64,000 nucleotides of DNA from positions 37,280-101,279 of the forward strand of contig JAXLWU010000019.1 in assembly GCA_046328335.1 (NCBI GenBank). The letters are read 5' to 3'. Source of the stretch: JACCXM01 sp046328335. GTDB taxonomy: Bacteria; Chloroflexota; Chloroflexia; Thermomicrobiales; UBA6265. Position 1 is the stretch's first letter. Every line of letters begins with the position of its first letter. Below the pieces are notes generated by a model. The model saw only the letters and a list, made by a program, of their open reading frames with translations. It was not told the DNA's origin and did not search any database. Positions 35,776-44,515 of this stretch are shown here, piece by piece. A program made the position numbers and the translations under genes.

Positions 35776-37626
35776 ATGGTCGATCTCGTACCCCGACCCG
35801 ACCGCTACCGCGATTCCGCCCCGGATCTCGAGAGCGTCAATGGATTGATTCAGGCTCGGATCGACGGCGTCATCAGCCGCCGCAGTCTCATTCGACGCGC
35901 CCTCGCCCTTGGCATCGCGGCGCCTGTCGTCGGCGTCATGCTCCACGCGACGTCAGATATGGCCTTTGGCGCGCCATCCCAGGGGCGGACCACCGCGTTG
36001 CGCCGCCTGGCCCAAGGCACCAGCGTCGCGGCCGATGCGCCCACCGCGCCGCAGGGCGACGCCAAGGCGGGTGGCACGATCACCGCTGGCACCAATGCCG
36101 AGCCGGATACGTTGCATCCCTATATCAGTCAGACCGTCACCGCGGCCGATGTCTACGTCGGTATTCTCGATGGCCTAAACACGTACGACAGCAACCAGCA
36201 ATTGATCCCGCGGCTGGCGACGAGTTTCGAAATCTCCGACGACGGCAAGACCTACACCTTCCAGTTGCGGGACGGGGTGAAGTTCCACAACGGCGACGCG
36301 TTCTCTGCTGACGATGTGATCGCCTGCTGGAAGATCATCATGAATCCCGATTTCGGCGCCTTCAACCAGAACGGCTGGCGTGAAATCGCGGACATGAAGG
36401 CTGATGGCAACAATCTGGTGATGACCACCAAGGAGGTCTTCGCCCCGTTCATGTCCTACGTTGGCATTGAACGGATCGCGGCCAAGAGCGCGATCGACGC
36501 CGGGATCGACAAGTTCAAGCAGGATTGGGGACGCGCCCCGTTCGGCACCGGCCCGTTCAAGTTCGTGGAGTGGAAGGCCAAGGAGCAGATCGTTCTCGAG
36601 AAGAATCCGGACTACTGGGGCGAGCCGGCCAACGTTGACAAGATCATTTACCGCATCGTGCCCGATGACAACACCCTGATGGTCCAACTCCGCACCGGGG
36701 AAATTCAGGTCATCGGCAGCGCGACGACCTTGCCGGTCAGCCGCGTCGATGAGGCGCTCGGGTTCCAGGGCATGACCGTGCTCGAACATGGCACGCAATC
36801 GTGGGCGCACATCGACCTCAAGCAGTGGGACCACTTGCGCATGACCAAGGTGCGGCAGGCCCTCGACTTCGCGACGCCGTCCAAAGACATCATCGAGAAG
36901 CTGCTCAAGGGACGCGCCCTGCCGAGCGTCGCCGACCAGGCCCCCGGCTCCTGGGCCAACAATCCGGACATCCAGCCGCGGCCGTACGATCTGGAGCAGG
37001 CCAAGGCCCTGCTTGCCGAGGCGGGATTGACGCCCGGCGCAGACGGGGTGCTGCAAGGTCCCGTTCCGACCGACGATCCGAATGTCGGCGACGGCGACGT
37101 CAAACCGCTCGAGATCGAACTCTGGTTCGTCTCCGGAAACGTCGACTCGGAGCGCACGTGCCAGGTGACAGCCCAGAGTTGGAACAGCATCGGCGTGAAG
37201 ACGACGGTGCTCAACCAAGACATTTCGACCATCTGGGGACCGGAGGGCTATCAGTTCACCGAGAAGATGACCGGTTGTCTCTACTCCTGGTTCAACGGCA
37301 ACGATCCCACCGACAAGTTCTACTGGCACTCGGACGAGATTCCGGACAGCCCGACCGGCTCCGGCGGCAATCTCCCAGCCTACTTCCACAAATACAGTTT
37401 CCAGGACCAGATCGACAAGTTGACCGTCGCCGCGGATGCCACCACGGACCAGGAAGAGCGGAAGAAGGTCTTCTATCAGATCCAGGAACTGCTCCACGAG
37501 GAAGTCCCGGTCATCTTCATCTACTGGGAAAAGGCGTTTCCCGTGGTCGCCAACAATCTCGGCGGCTTCTGGCCCAGCCCGTTCAACTACCTCCTCTGGA
37601 ACGCCAATGAGTGGTACCTGACGTAG
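35776..37626 (+). CDS. ABC transporter substrate-binding protein, family 5 (peptide/nickel type)
   Basis: The ATG at 35776 has AGAGGAGG and AGAGGAA upstream, giving 616 residues. The N terminus carries a Tat-like motif SRRSLIRRALALGI followed by a hydrophobic segment. The SBP_bac_5 domain begins near residue 105 (AGGTITAGTNAEPDTLHPY) and shows LATSFEISDDGKTYTFQLRDGVKFHNGDAF, GTGPFKFVEWKAKEQIVLEKNPDYWG and YPxxx-type C-terminal segments. It binds oligopeptides or other amphipathic solutes outside the membrane. A stem-loop follows, then two permease genes. No ATPase genes are in the operon. Confidence 0.92.
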   Translation: MVDLVPRPDRYRDSAPDLESVNGLIQARIDGVISRRSLIRRALALGIAAPVVGVMLHATSDMAFGAPSQGRTTALRRLAQGTSVAADAPTAPQGDAKAGGTITAGTNAEPDTLHPYISQTVTAADVYVGILDGLNTYDSNQQLIPRLATSFEISDDGKTYTFQLRDGVKFHNGDAFSADDVIACWKIIMNPDFGAFNQNGWREIADMKADGNNLVMTTKEVFAPFMSYVGIERIAAKSAIDAGIDKFKQDWGRAPFGTGPFKFVEWKAKEQIVLEKNPDYWGEPANVDKIIYRIVPDDNTLMVQLRTGEIQVIGSATTLPVSRVDEALGFQGMTVLEHGTQSWAHIDLKQWDHLRMTKVRQALDFATPSKDIIEKLLKGRALPSVADQAPGSWANNPDIQPRPYDLEQAKALLAEAGLTPGADGVLQGPVPTDDPNVGDGDVKPLEIELWFVSGNVDSERTCQVTAQSWNSIGVKTTVLNQDISTIWGPEGYQFTEKMTGCLYSWFNGNDPTDKFYWHSDEIPDSPTGSGGNLPAYFHKYSFQDQIDKLTVAADATTDQEERKKVFYQIQELLHEEVPVIFIYWEKAFPVVANNLGGFWPSPFNYLLWNANEWYLT

Positions 37627-37642
37627 CCGGCCCTCACCTCAT

Positions 37643-37670
37643 CCCCTCTCCCGCCGCAACGGGAGAGGGG
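37643..37670 (+). terminator. Stem-loop between binding-protein and permease genes
   Basis: CCCCTCTCCCG (37643-37653) pairs perfectly with CGGGAGAGGGG (37660-37670) with loop CCGCAA, followed by CCTTTCC. It starts 16 bases after the binding-protein stop and lies 30 bases before the permease gene. Partial termination or mRNA protection here would give more binding protein than permease. Confidence 0.65.
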
Positions 37671-37700
37671 CCTTTCCATCGCAGAAGGGGCAGGTAGGCC

Positions 37701-38651
37701 ATGACCCGCTATCTCATTCGCCGGTTGTTGGGCGCGATCCCGCTCCTGCTCGGCGTCGCGGTGCTTTCCTTCGTCTTCATGCAACTCGCGCCCGGCGGTC
37801 CTGACGCGCTCTATGCCCGCAACGCGCGCATGTCCGAGGAGCAGCTACAGCAAATCCGCCACAACATGGGTCTCGATCGTCCCGTATACGAGCAACTGCT
37901 GATCTGGCTCGGGAACCTCCTCCATGGCAACCTCGGCGTGTCGTATACCCAGTACCGGCCGGTTGCGGACGTGATCTGGGATGTCATCCCCAACACCTTC
38001 ATCCTGATAGGGACCGGGTTGATCATCTCGCTTCTGGTGGCCCTGATCTTCGGCGTGGTTGCGGCGCGACACCAATACAGCCTGTTCGACAATTTCACCG
38101 CGTTTCTGAGTTACTTTGGCCTGGCGATGCCGGTCTTCTGGTTCGGCCTGATGCTGCAACTCCTCTTTGCGGTCCATCTCAGCTGGTTGCCTTCGGCGGG
38201 GATGTATTCACCGGAACCGGGAGGATTCGGCGATCTCGCGCGTCACCTGGTGTTACCCGCGTTCACCATCGCCATCGGCAGCATCGCTGGTTGGAGCCGA
38301 TACATCCGCTCCTCGACGATCGAGGCGCTGGAGCAGGATTACGTGCGGACCGCCCGCGCCAAGGGCCTCGACGAGCAACGGGTAGTGGCCGGTCACGTGC
38401 TCAGGAATGCCCTGATTCCATTCGTCACCGTGGTCGGCATCGACGTGCCGCTCTACCTCACCGGCGCGGTGCTCGTGGAGACGGTTTTTTCCTGGCCGGG
38501 CATGGGGCGGCTCTTCTACGACGCCCTGACCGTGCGGGATTACCCGGTGCTGATGGGAATTCTCATTCTCGGCGCCGTGCTGATCGTGCTCGGCAACCTG
38601 ATCGCCGACCTGCTCTACGGCGTGCTCGATCCCCGGATCAGTTACTCATGA
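37701..38651 (+). CDS. ABC transporter permease (DppB type)
   Basis: The 316-residue protein starts at the ATG at 37701, preceded by GGGGCAGGTAGG. The DppB N-terminal signature MTRYLIRRLLGAIPLLLGVAVLSFVFMQLAPGGP is present, with about six membrane segments. The EAA loop (EQDYVRTARAKGLDEQRVVAGHVLRNALIP) contacts the ATPase, followed by ETVFSWPGMGRLFYDAL. It forms the membrane channel with the DppC-type protein encoded 130 bases downstream. The cognate ATPases must be encoded elsewhere. Confidence 0.93.
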   Translation: MTRYLIRRLLGAIPLLLGVAVLSFVFMQLAPGGPDALYARNARMSEEQLQQIRHNMGLDRPVYEQLLIWLGNLLHGNLGVSYTQYRPVADVIWDVIPNTFILIGTGLIISLLVALIFGVVAARHQYSLFDNFTAFLSYFGLAMPVFWFGLMLQLLFAVHLSWLPSAGMYSPEPGGFGDLARHLVLPAFTIAIGSIAGWSRYIRSSTIEALEQDYVRTARAKGLDEQRVVAGHVLRNALIPFVTVVGIDVPLYLTGAVLVETVFSWPGMGRLFYDALTVRDYPVLMGILILGAVLIVLGNLIADLLYGVLDPRISYS

Positions 38652-38785
38652 CCGCGAACACACCCACCAGTCGCTGCTGGAAAACGGCCGAGCCATACTC
38701 AGATTGCGGTGATCTTGCGGCGGATGCGGCGAACCTGGCGATCACGGCGATCAGCGGGCGCGGCAGGGACGGAGGTCGCCGATGA
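38648..38785 (+). CDS. Possible 45-residue ORF between the two permease genes
   Basis: An ATG overlapping the dppB-type stop (ATGA) opens a 45-codon frame that runs through the inter-permease gap and overlaps the next start (ATGAG). The peptide is alanine/arginine-rich with no membrane segment or known motif. Coupling at both ends is suggestive, but the sequence could simply be a translated spacer that keeps ribosomes moving to the second permease gene. Confidence 0.25.
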   Translation: MTANTPTSRCWKTAEPYSDCGDLAADAANLAITAISGRGRDGGRR

Positions 38786-39747
38786 GCGTCGAAGTTTCCA
38801 TTGATTCAGTCGCTTCCGCGCCTACCCGGAGTGAAGCCGCCGCGCTCCCGGCCCTACCGACGCTCGGTCAGGACCTGACCACCACCCCTGCCCGCAGTCC
38901 ATGGCAGATCGCGGTTCGCCGCTTTCGGCGCTCCAAACTCTCGATGTTGGGGCTGGTCATTTTCATTCTGTTGATCCTGGCCGCGGTGTTCGCCGAGCAA
39001 CTGGCCCCCTATGGCGAGAACGAAATCGATCTCTTTTCCATCGCGACTCCCCCATCGGCCGCGCATTGGCTGGGCGCGGACGATCTGGGACGGGACGAAT
39101 TGAGCCGGCTTATCTACGGCGCGCGCGTCTCGCTGGTGGTCGGCATCGGCGCCGCGCTGCTGGCCACGATTGTCGGCATCCTGGTGGGAACGCTCGCGGG
39201 GTATTACGGCGGCTGGGTCGATTCGGCGCTGATGCGGTTCGTCGATCTCATGCTCGCCTTTCCGGCCACGTTCCTGTTGCTGATCCTCTTCTCGATGCGC
39301 GGCAGTTCGGTTCTCAGCGTGATCGTGGTGCTCGGCATCTTCTCCTGGATGTGGCTGGCGCGGGTGATCCGGGGCGAGTTTCTCTCGCTCAAACGGCGCG
39401 ACTTCATCGAAGCGGCGCGGTCGATCGGCGTCCCGGACTGGAGACTGATGTGGCGGCATCTGCTGCCGAACGTCGCCGCCGCGATCATCGTCTCCGCCAC
39501 CCTCGACATCGCCTACGCGATGCTCTCCGAAGCCTCGCTCTCCTTCCTCGGCTTCGGCGTTCCCGCCGGTACCCCCACCTGGGGCAACATGCTCAATGCG
39601 GCGCGTCCGTACTACACCACCGTGCCGCTGCTGGCGATCGCACCCGGATTGACGTTGACCACCGCCGTGTTGGCGATCAATTTCGTTGGTGACGGCATGC
39701 GCGATGCGCTCGATCCGCGCGGCCGCATTGCGGCGGAAAAGAAATGA
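38782..39747 (+). CDS. ABC transporter permease (DppC type)
   Basis: The ATG at 38782 has GGAGG upstream, giving 321 residues. A hydrophilic N terminus (about 45 residues) precedes DppC motifs: RRFRRSKLSMLGLVIFILLIL, HWLGADDLGRDELSRLIYGARVSL, YYGGWVDSALMRFVDLMLAFPATFLLL. The EAA loop (DFIEAARSIGVPDWRLMWRHLLPN) and the end block GLTLTTAVLAINFVGDGMRDALDPRG are also intact. It completes the permease heterodimer. Its stop overlaps the start of the C45-type hydrolase. Confidence 0.93.
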   Translation: MSVEVSIDSVASAPTRSEAAALPALPTLGQDLTTTPARSPWQIAVRRFRRSKLSMLGLVIFILLILAAVFAEQLAPYGENEIDLFSIATPPSAAHWLGADDLGRDELSRLIYGARVSLVVGIGAALLATIVGILVGTLAGYYGGWVDSALMRFVDLMLAFPATFLLLILFSMRGSSVLSVIVVLGIFSWMWLARVIRGEFLSLKRRDFIEAARSIGVPDWRLMWRHLLPNVAAAIIVSATLDIAYAMLSEASLSFLGFGVPAGTPTWGNMLNAARPYYTTVPLLAIAPGLTLTTAVLAINFVGDGMRDALDPRGRIAAEKK

Positions 39748-40778
39748 TCCCGCTGATCGAAACTGGCGGGAGTTGGCGCGAGATCGGGTTCGATGTTGGT
39801 TGCGCCGTTCGGGACCAACTCCAGGTCGCCGCAGCCTCGATTCGCGCCGAACTTGGCGGTCTCGAGCCGGAGGCGGTGCTCGGCAATATCGCACCGTACG
39901 TCAGGATCACGGAAGCCGTGGACCCCGGTCTCATCGCCGAGCTGCACGGCATGGCCGAGGGGTCGGGGGTTCCCTTCGCGACGCTCTTCGTCCTCAACGC
40001 CGCCGCCGAATTGGTCCAGTCGGTTGGCCGCTTCGAGTGCAGCGTCGCCGCGGTGAGTGGCGCCGGCACGACGGACGGCCATGTCCTGCTGGCGCACAAC
40101 GAGGATGCGACCGCCGGCTGGGGTGATCTGACCTACGTCATCAAGGCCCACCCGGCTGATGCGCCGGCCTTCGTGGCGTTTGCCTACGCCGGACTGCTGC
40201 TGCACCAGGGGGTCAATGCCGCCGGACTCGGCTCGGTCGGCAACGCGCTCTATGCCCGCGATGCCCGGCCCGGCATCCCCAAACTCCTCCTGTACCGGCG
40301 CGCGATCGTTTCGCGCACGATCGAGGAAGCGATCCGCGCCGTCACCGATTCGCGCCGGGCCTATGGCAACAATCACCTGTTCGCGACCGCCGACGGTGAT
40401 ATCTTCGATGTCGAAGTCTCAGGTTCGCGCTGGGCGATGCGCTCCGGCGGCAACCGCTTCCTGGCGCACGCCAACCACTTCACCCTGCCGGAGATGACCG
40501 CGCTCGACCGCGACGAGGACCTGCTCAACTCCCGGCTCCGCCAGACCCGGATCGAGATGCTGCTCGATCGCTATTGGGGCCGCCTCGATCCCCTCTGCCT
40601 GCGCCAGGTGATGAGCGATCATGCCAACTTTCCGCGCTCGCTCTGCAAGCATCACACCCCGGAGAGCGACCTCGACTACGGCACCATCGGCAGCGTCGTC
40701 ATCGACGTCACCGACCGCGTTCTCTGGGCCTGCCAGGGCAACCCCTGCCGCGGCGAATGGCGCGAGGTGAGACTGTAG
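39744..40778 (+). CDS. C45-family peptidase/acyltransferase-like hydrolase
   Basis: The ATG at 39744 overlaps the permease stop (ATGA), giving 344 residues. It resembles the C45/isopenicillin N acyltransferase family of N-terminal nucleophile hydrolases. The probable nucleophile is C99 in RFECSVAAVSG, at the autocatalytic cleavage point. Further family motifs are HVLLAHNEDATAG, GVNAAGLGSVGNAL and YGNNHLFATADGDIFDVEVS. Such enzymes cleave or transfer acyl groups on amides. Coupling to a peptide-type transporter suggests it processes the imported compound. No signal peptide is present, so it acts in the cytoplasm. The precise substrate is unknown. Confidence 0.8.
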   Translation: MIPLIETGGSWREIGFDVGCAVRDQLQVAAASIRAELGGLEPEAVLGNIAPYVRITEAVDPGLIAELHGMAEGSGVPFATLFVLNAAAELVQSVGRFECSVAAVSGAGTTDGHVLLAHNEDATAGWGDLTYVIKAHPADAPAFVAFAYAGLLLHQGVNAAGLGSVGNALYARDARPGIPKLLLYRRAIVSRTIEEAIRAVTDSRRAYGNNHLFATADGDIFDVEVSGSRWAMRSGGNRFLAHANHFTLPEMTALDRDEDLLNSRLRQTRIEMLLDRYWGRLDPLCLRQVMSDHANFPRSLCKHHTPESDLDYGTIGSVVIDVTDRVLWACQGNPCRGEWREVRL

Positions 40779-40806
40779 GCGGGAAGGCGAGGAGTTGAGC
40801 AGGCGA

Positions 40807-40930
40807 GGGGGGAAGGGGGGAACGGGGGAAAGGAGAACGAGCTCGTCGCGCGTCCCACAAATCGTACTCCTTCACCCCCTGAAGCCGCGAAGCGGCTGAC
40901 ACCCCCTTTCCCCCCTTCCCCCTTCCGTTT
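40807..40930. repeat. Polypurine/polypyrimidine inverted repeat with central hairpin
   Basis: A G-rich purine tract (40807-40835, runs of five or six G separated by A) is mirrored by a C-rich tract (40902-40930) that is nearly its reverse complement. Between them GCCGC-GAA-GCGGC (40884-40896) forms a small hairpin. The whole arrangement lies between the C45 hydrolase gene and the tRNA-Asp promoter. It could form a long stem or G-quadruplexes on one strand and may insulate the tRNA from upstream transcription. Confidence 0.5.
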
Positions 40931-40933
40931 CCG

Positions 40934-40963
40934 TTGACAATCCGTCTTCCAGATTGGTATTCT
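40934..40963 (+). promoter_or_regulatory. Promoter of tRNA-Asp
   Basis: A perfect TTGACA (40934-40939) and TATTCT (40958-40963) are separated by 18 bases. The -10 box ends 10 bases before the mature tRNA-Asp 5' end. Confidence 0.75.
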
Positions 40964-40973
40964 GGCGCGCGCT

Positions 40974-41047
40974 GGAGGCGTGGTGTAGCGGCCTAACATG
41001 CAGCCCTGTCAAGGCTGAGATCGCGGGTTCGAATCCCGTCGCTTCCG
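40974..41047 (+). tRNA. tRNA-Asp (anticodon GTC)
   Basis: The 74-base sequence folds as a normal tRNA. The acceptor GGAGGCG pairs with CGCTTCC (with one G-T pair), and the anticodon arm CAGCC-CTGTCAA-GGCTG places GTC at positions 34-36. The T arm GCGGGTTCGAATCCCGT is intact. CCA is not encoded. A recombinase fragment on the opposite strand reads into it, marking it as an integration site. Confidence 0.95.
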
Positions 41048-41536
41048 CCTGATAGACGTCGTGCTTGACAGTCCCATGTGAAGAACGGCGCGAAACTGGG
41101 TTGTGGCTCGACGGCCACAACCCAGTCGTCTTTAGCACGCACTTGCACGAAGAGCATCCGTGCGAGCGCATTTCGCTGGTTGTCGTCAGCGGCGCGCCAT
41201 GCCGCAGGCAGATCATTCAGGAATGCTGCTGCTTGCTCCAGCACCTGGTCCCACTCATCAGCATCTCGGAGGCCGTCCCGCTCGCGAACGAGTCGGTCCC
41301 GCCGTTCAACATAGTCGTCCCGACTCACGTCTCCCAGATCGAACAGCGAGCGCAGGTTGGCGAGCTGGGTGTCGATCCGCTGCCGCTGCGCGGCGACATC
41401 GGCGTGGCCATGTTGGGAGCGCGTCTGCATGTCGACGAGCGAGTCGCGGAGATCTTCAGGGAGCATAAATGACGTGAGGTAATCGAGGATTTGCGACTCG
41501 TATACGCCAAGGGATGTCGAGCGCTGTGCGCACTTA
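40993..41536 (-). pseudogene. Serine recombinase, C-terminal remnant ending in tRNA-Asp
   Basis: From the IS boundary the minus-strand frame reads KCAQRSTSLGVYESQILDYL, then a long charged coiled-coil (MQTRSQHGHADVAAQRQRIDTQLANLRSLFDLG, RDDYVERRDRLVRERDGL) and ends GSDGIRTRDLSLDRAAC inside the antisense of tRNA-Asp. This is the C-terminal half of a large serine recombinase; readthrough into a tRNA at the att site is typical of such integrases. The resolvase catalytic domain, recombinase domain and most of the zinc ribbon are missing. The break coincides with the left end of the IS5-type element. Confidence 0.8.
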
Positions 41537-42410
41537 GAGCCTGTCTGAGAAGGGGGTAGACTGGGTGCGTGGATCGACCATAGCCGAATTCGTCTGGAGC
41601 GTGCCATGCCCCGCCGGCCGTATCCCTCCGACCTCACCGATGCGCAGTGGCGGGTGCTGGAACCGCTCATCCCACCGCCGAAGCCGGGCGGGCGGCCGCG
41701 CCGCGCCGACATGCGGGAGGTGGTCAACGCCATCCTGTACGTGGCCCGCAACGGGACCACGTGGCGGGCGCTGCCGCACGACTACCCGCCGTGGCGCACC
41801 GTCTACCACTACTTCCGCGCCTGGCGCTTGGACGGGACCTGGGAGGCGATCCACGATGGGCTGCGCGAGCGGGTGCGCCTCGCGGCCGGACGCAACCCCA
41901 GCCCCAGCGCGGCGATCATCGACAGCCAATCGGTCAAGACCACCGACAAAGGGGGGTCCGCGGCTACGACGCCGGCAAGACGGTGACCGGACGCAAGCGG
42001 CACCTCGTCGTCGATACGCTCGGGTTGCTGCTGGCGGTGGTGGTCCATGCCGCCGACGTCCAGGACCGGGAGGGAGCCAAGCTGGTGCTGGCCAAGCTGC
42101 GCGGGCGCTTCCCGCGCCTGGCGCTGATCTGGGCCGACGGCGGGTATGCCGGGACGCTGTTAGCCTGGGCCCTGGCCGTCGGCGGGTGGGTGATCGAACT
42201 GGTCAAGAAGCCCACCGGGGCCACCACCTTCGCGGTGCTCCCCAAGCGCTGGATCGTCGAGCGCACGTTTGCCTGGTTGAGACGCGGCCGCCGCCTGAGC
42301 AAGGACTATGAGGCGCTGCCGGCCACCAGCGAGGCGTGGATTCACGTCGCCATGCTCCACCTCATGCTCAAGCGCCTCGCACCCCGATGACCAGCTTTTC
42401 AGACAGGCTC
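41537..42410 (+). mobile_element. IS5-family (IS427-group) insertion sequence
   Basis: The 874-base element has terminal inverted repeats starting GAGCCTGTCTGAGAAG at the left (41537) and, read inward, GAGCCTGTCTGAAAAG at the right (ending 42410). It is flanked by a TTA direct repeat (41534-41536 and 42411-42413), the 3-base target duplication expected for this group. It encodes one transposase in two overlapping frames. Intact ends and duplication suggest a recent insertion. Confidence 0.92.
41606..42390 (+). CDS. IS5/IS427-type transposase (two frames, -1 frameshift)
   Basis: The first frame (41606-41986, 126 residues) encodes the DUF4096 DNA-binding part (YPSDLTDAQWRVLEPLIPPP, AILYVARNGTTWRALPHDYPPWRTVYHYFRAW). 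It reaches the first catalytic aspartate (IIDSQSVKTT). The second frame continues from RGYDAGKTVTGRKRHLVVDTLGLLL through IWADGGYAG (second aspartate) to IVERTFAWLRRGRRLSKDYE (glutamate), ending at 42390. The frames join by a -1 shift in a G6 run (41951-41956) after KTTDKG. Such programmed shifts are normal in the IS427 group, so the element is probably functional rather than mutated. Confidence 0.9.
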
Positions 42411-42414
42411 TTAG

Positions 42415-43683
42415 GCCCAATCGGCAGCCCCGAACCTTCTCAGAAGCATGGGCCCCATATGGGCTCCACAGATCGCCGACGTCGTCGCAGATGTCGGTAT
42501 CAATCCCGAAGTTGCCGTTCCGGCGCAAGTCGAGATCCTGGCGACTCTGCTTCGCCACGGTGATCCGCGAGGGGCTAAGCTCGCCGCGCGCATGCGGAGC
42601 GAGGGACCGATTTCCGAGCGAGCCATTCTGGCCGGTGCCCAAGTGCTCGTCTGTGGGGACGCGGCGATCATCGCGGATTGGGTCGAGTCCTTCGGGACGC
42701 AGACGGAATTCGGCCGAGCGGTTTTCCTGGCGATTGCCTCCGCCGACACGCTCGATCGGTTTCCATCTGCAGCGCTCCCGAGCAGCGTTTCGAAGGAACT
42801 GTATCTCCTAGTGTCCGATCTCTTCCCTCCGCACACCGATCCCGAGCTCGTTTCGGGCAGGCCGGTTCCTGACGAGCCACGCGTCAAGGTCGGGTGGCTA
42901 CGGGATAGGTTGCTCAATCGCCTGGCGGGTCAAGGCACATGGGAGAGCGTTGGAGAGATCGAAAGCGTAATGGGATCACGGCCGGATCTTGCATTACCGG
43001 GCCAGCTTCACGAAGAAGCGGTGCAGACGGCTCTGAGGAACACTTGGACGCCTGTGAGCCCAATCCAGTCAGTGCTAAGTATTGTTCAGGACAGCCAACA
43101 GCATATCGTGCGGAATTCCGATCAACTGCTTGACCTCGTAGTCGAATCGCTGGGCCGTCTCCAACGAGAGTTGGTTGAGGGCAATGCTGCACCCGACCTG
43201 TGGTCGGAATGGGGCCACCCGCCGAAGTACCGACCAAAGAAGGAGTTGTCGTTTTCCGATTACGTGAAAAGGTTTCTCGATCGGGATTTGGAGCGGTACC
43301 TCGTGGCAGCAAACCGAGAAGTGGAGAATAGGCGGGGGAACGAAACGGACATCTTGGTGCAAAGTTTTGTCGCCGACGAAGCCGGTGGCCCACCACGCCG
43401 ATTTGCTGTGGTCATTGAGGCTAAAGGAAGTTGGAACCCGGGTGTGCTCACGGCAATGGAGGCCCAGCTCGTGGGAAGGTACATGCACGAGCACGAAGCC
43501 GATCGCGGAGTCTACTTGGTTGGCTGGTATCACTGCGATGCTTGGGACCACGATGACTCCGCGCGAGAAAGATCGCAGCGACACGAGCTGTCGGCGCTTC
43601 GAGCGAATTTGGCAGAACAAGCGTCTAACCTTTGCGGACCGAATGTAAGAATTGAAGCGGTAGTGCTCGATGCTGCTCTCTGA
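42415..43683 (+). pseudogene. C-terminal fragment of a large protein with a PD-(D/E)XK nuclease-like tail
   Basis: The frame is open from just after the IS target duplication (an in-frame TAG lies at 42412) through an internal ATG at 42448 to 43683. It encodes a helical repeat region (RHGDPRGAKLAARMRSEG, HEAT-like) and a C-terminal nuclease-like domain. In that domain NREVENRRGNETDILVQSF supplies D301 (from the internal ATG), and VVIEAKGSWN supplies E324 and K326, the D...ExK arrangement. The ending LVGWYHCDAWDHDD matches the tail found on many large NACHT/STAND-type NTPases of defence islands. The NTPase part is missing here. Codon use is less GC-biased than in the neighbours, which suggests transfer. 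Confidence 0.65.
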
Positions 43684-44515
43684 GAGTAGTCCGCGGAAAC
43701 GCTCTGAAAAGGTGCTGAGCCAAAATCCTCGTTGACCAAGGAATTTCCCCCAGATGCTTCAGGGTCAGCTGTTTGAAATCTCCGCAGGAGGAACCTCGGC
43801 ATTCGAGTCTCCCATTTCCCACATTACGCTAGATAAGCTCCAACCGTGTAACTGAGCGTTTGAATGGTGGTTGGATTCTCTCGGGGTTCACGGATGCGTG
43901 GCTGAGAGATGACGACCGTTTGGGACGACCACGTCTCTCGAACGTGACTGAGCATTGCTATCCCGGCGCCGATTGTCCGGCTCGCAGCGAAGGCGTCCAG
44001 CCATGGCCGGACGCCTCCACGTCAGCTGCAGACGTCGCGGGTCGTGGTTGGGGCGAGAAAGCCCCCGGAGACTCAGCTTTGGTGATTCCGCCGACCAGCG
44101 AGTGCCCCATCGCGGTATTTAACCGGCCGTGCAGCGCCATTGTGGGAAAAGGTCGCACCGCAGTACCGGATTCGGCTCAGATGCGATGATTCAGTGTCCA
44201 CCCAAGGTGGCCAAAATCCACCCTGGTTCCAAAGCCCAGTTCTTTGGGCACCATCCCCTATGGAATTCCGGATGTGAGGACGAAGACAATGCTCGCGCGG
44301 GCGGCGCGGTGGGAGAAAGAGGTCGGCGACCCTTGGGCATCCACTGTGCGGAAGCAAGAGCAGGGCGACGACGGTCCACAGTTCGGCGCTGACTCGAAGC
44401 TGATGCATTGCCGCAGTCCACTATGCCGCAAACAGCTGATTTTTGAAGGGCATTTTTTGAAGGAATTGGCTGATCGGAGACGTGTTCGATTCCCTGGGAT
44501 TTCTCGGTAGCGCCA
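43684..44515. other. Gene-poor scar region
   Basis: About 830 bases between the nuclease-tailed fragment and the creatininase gene contain only short frames without ribosome binding sites or known motifs. The base composition is less GC-rich than that of the flanking operons. It probably represents the far side of the degraded accessory segment. I see no tRNA copy or obvious att repeat in it. Confidence 0.4.

Noticed and set aside
36175..37497. 440-codon minus-strand frame
   Set aside because: Antisense shadow of the family 5 binding-protein gene; no ribosome binding site, no protein family pattern.
38854..39894. 346-codon minus-strand frame
   Set aside because: Antisense shadow of the DppC-type permease gene, full of charged low-complexity sequence.
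40807..40930. Possible CRISPR-like or tandem repeat array
   Set aside because: The G-runs are irregular, there are no unique spacers and no cas genes anywhere in the window.
43860..44510. Several 80-110 codon frames on both strands
   Set aside because: They overlap each other, lack ribosome binding sites and show no conserved motif; treated as non-coding scar DNA.
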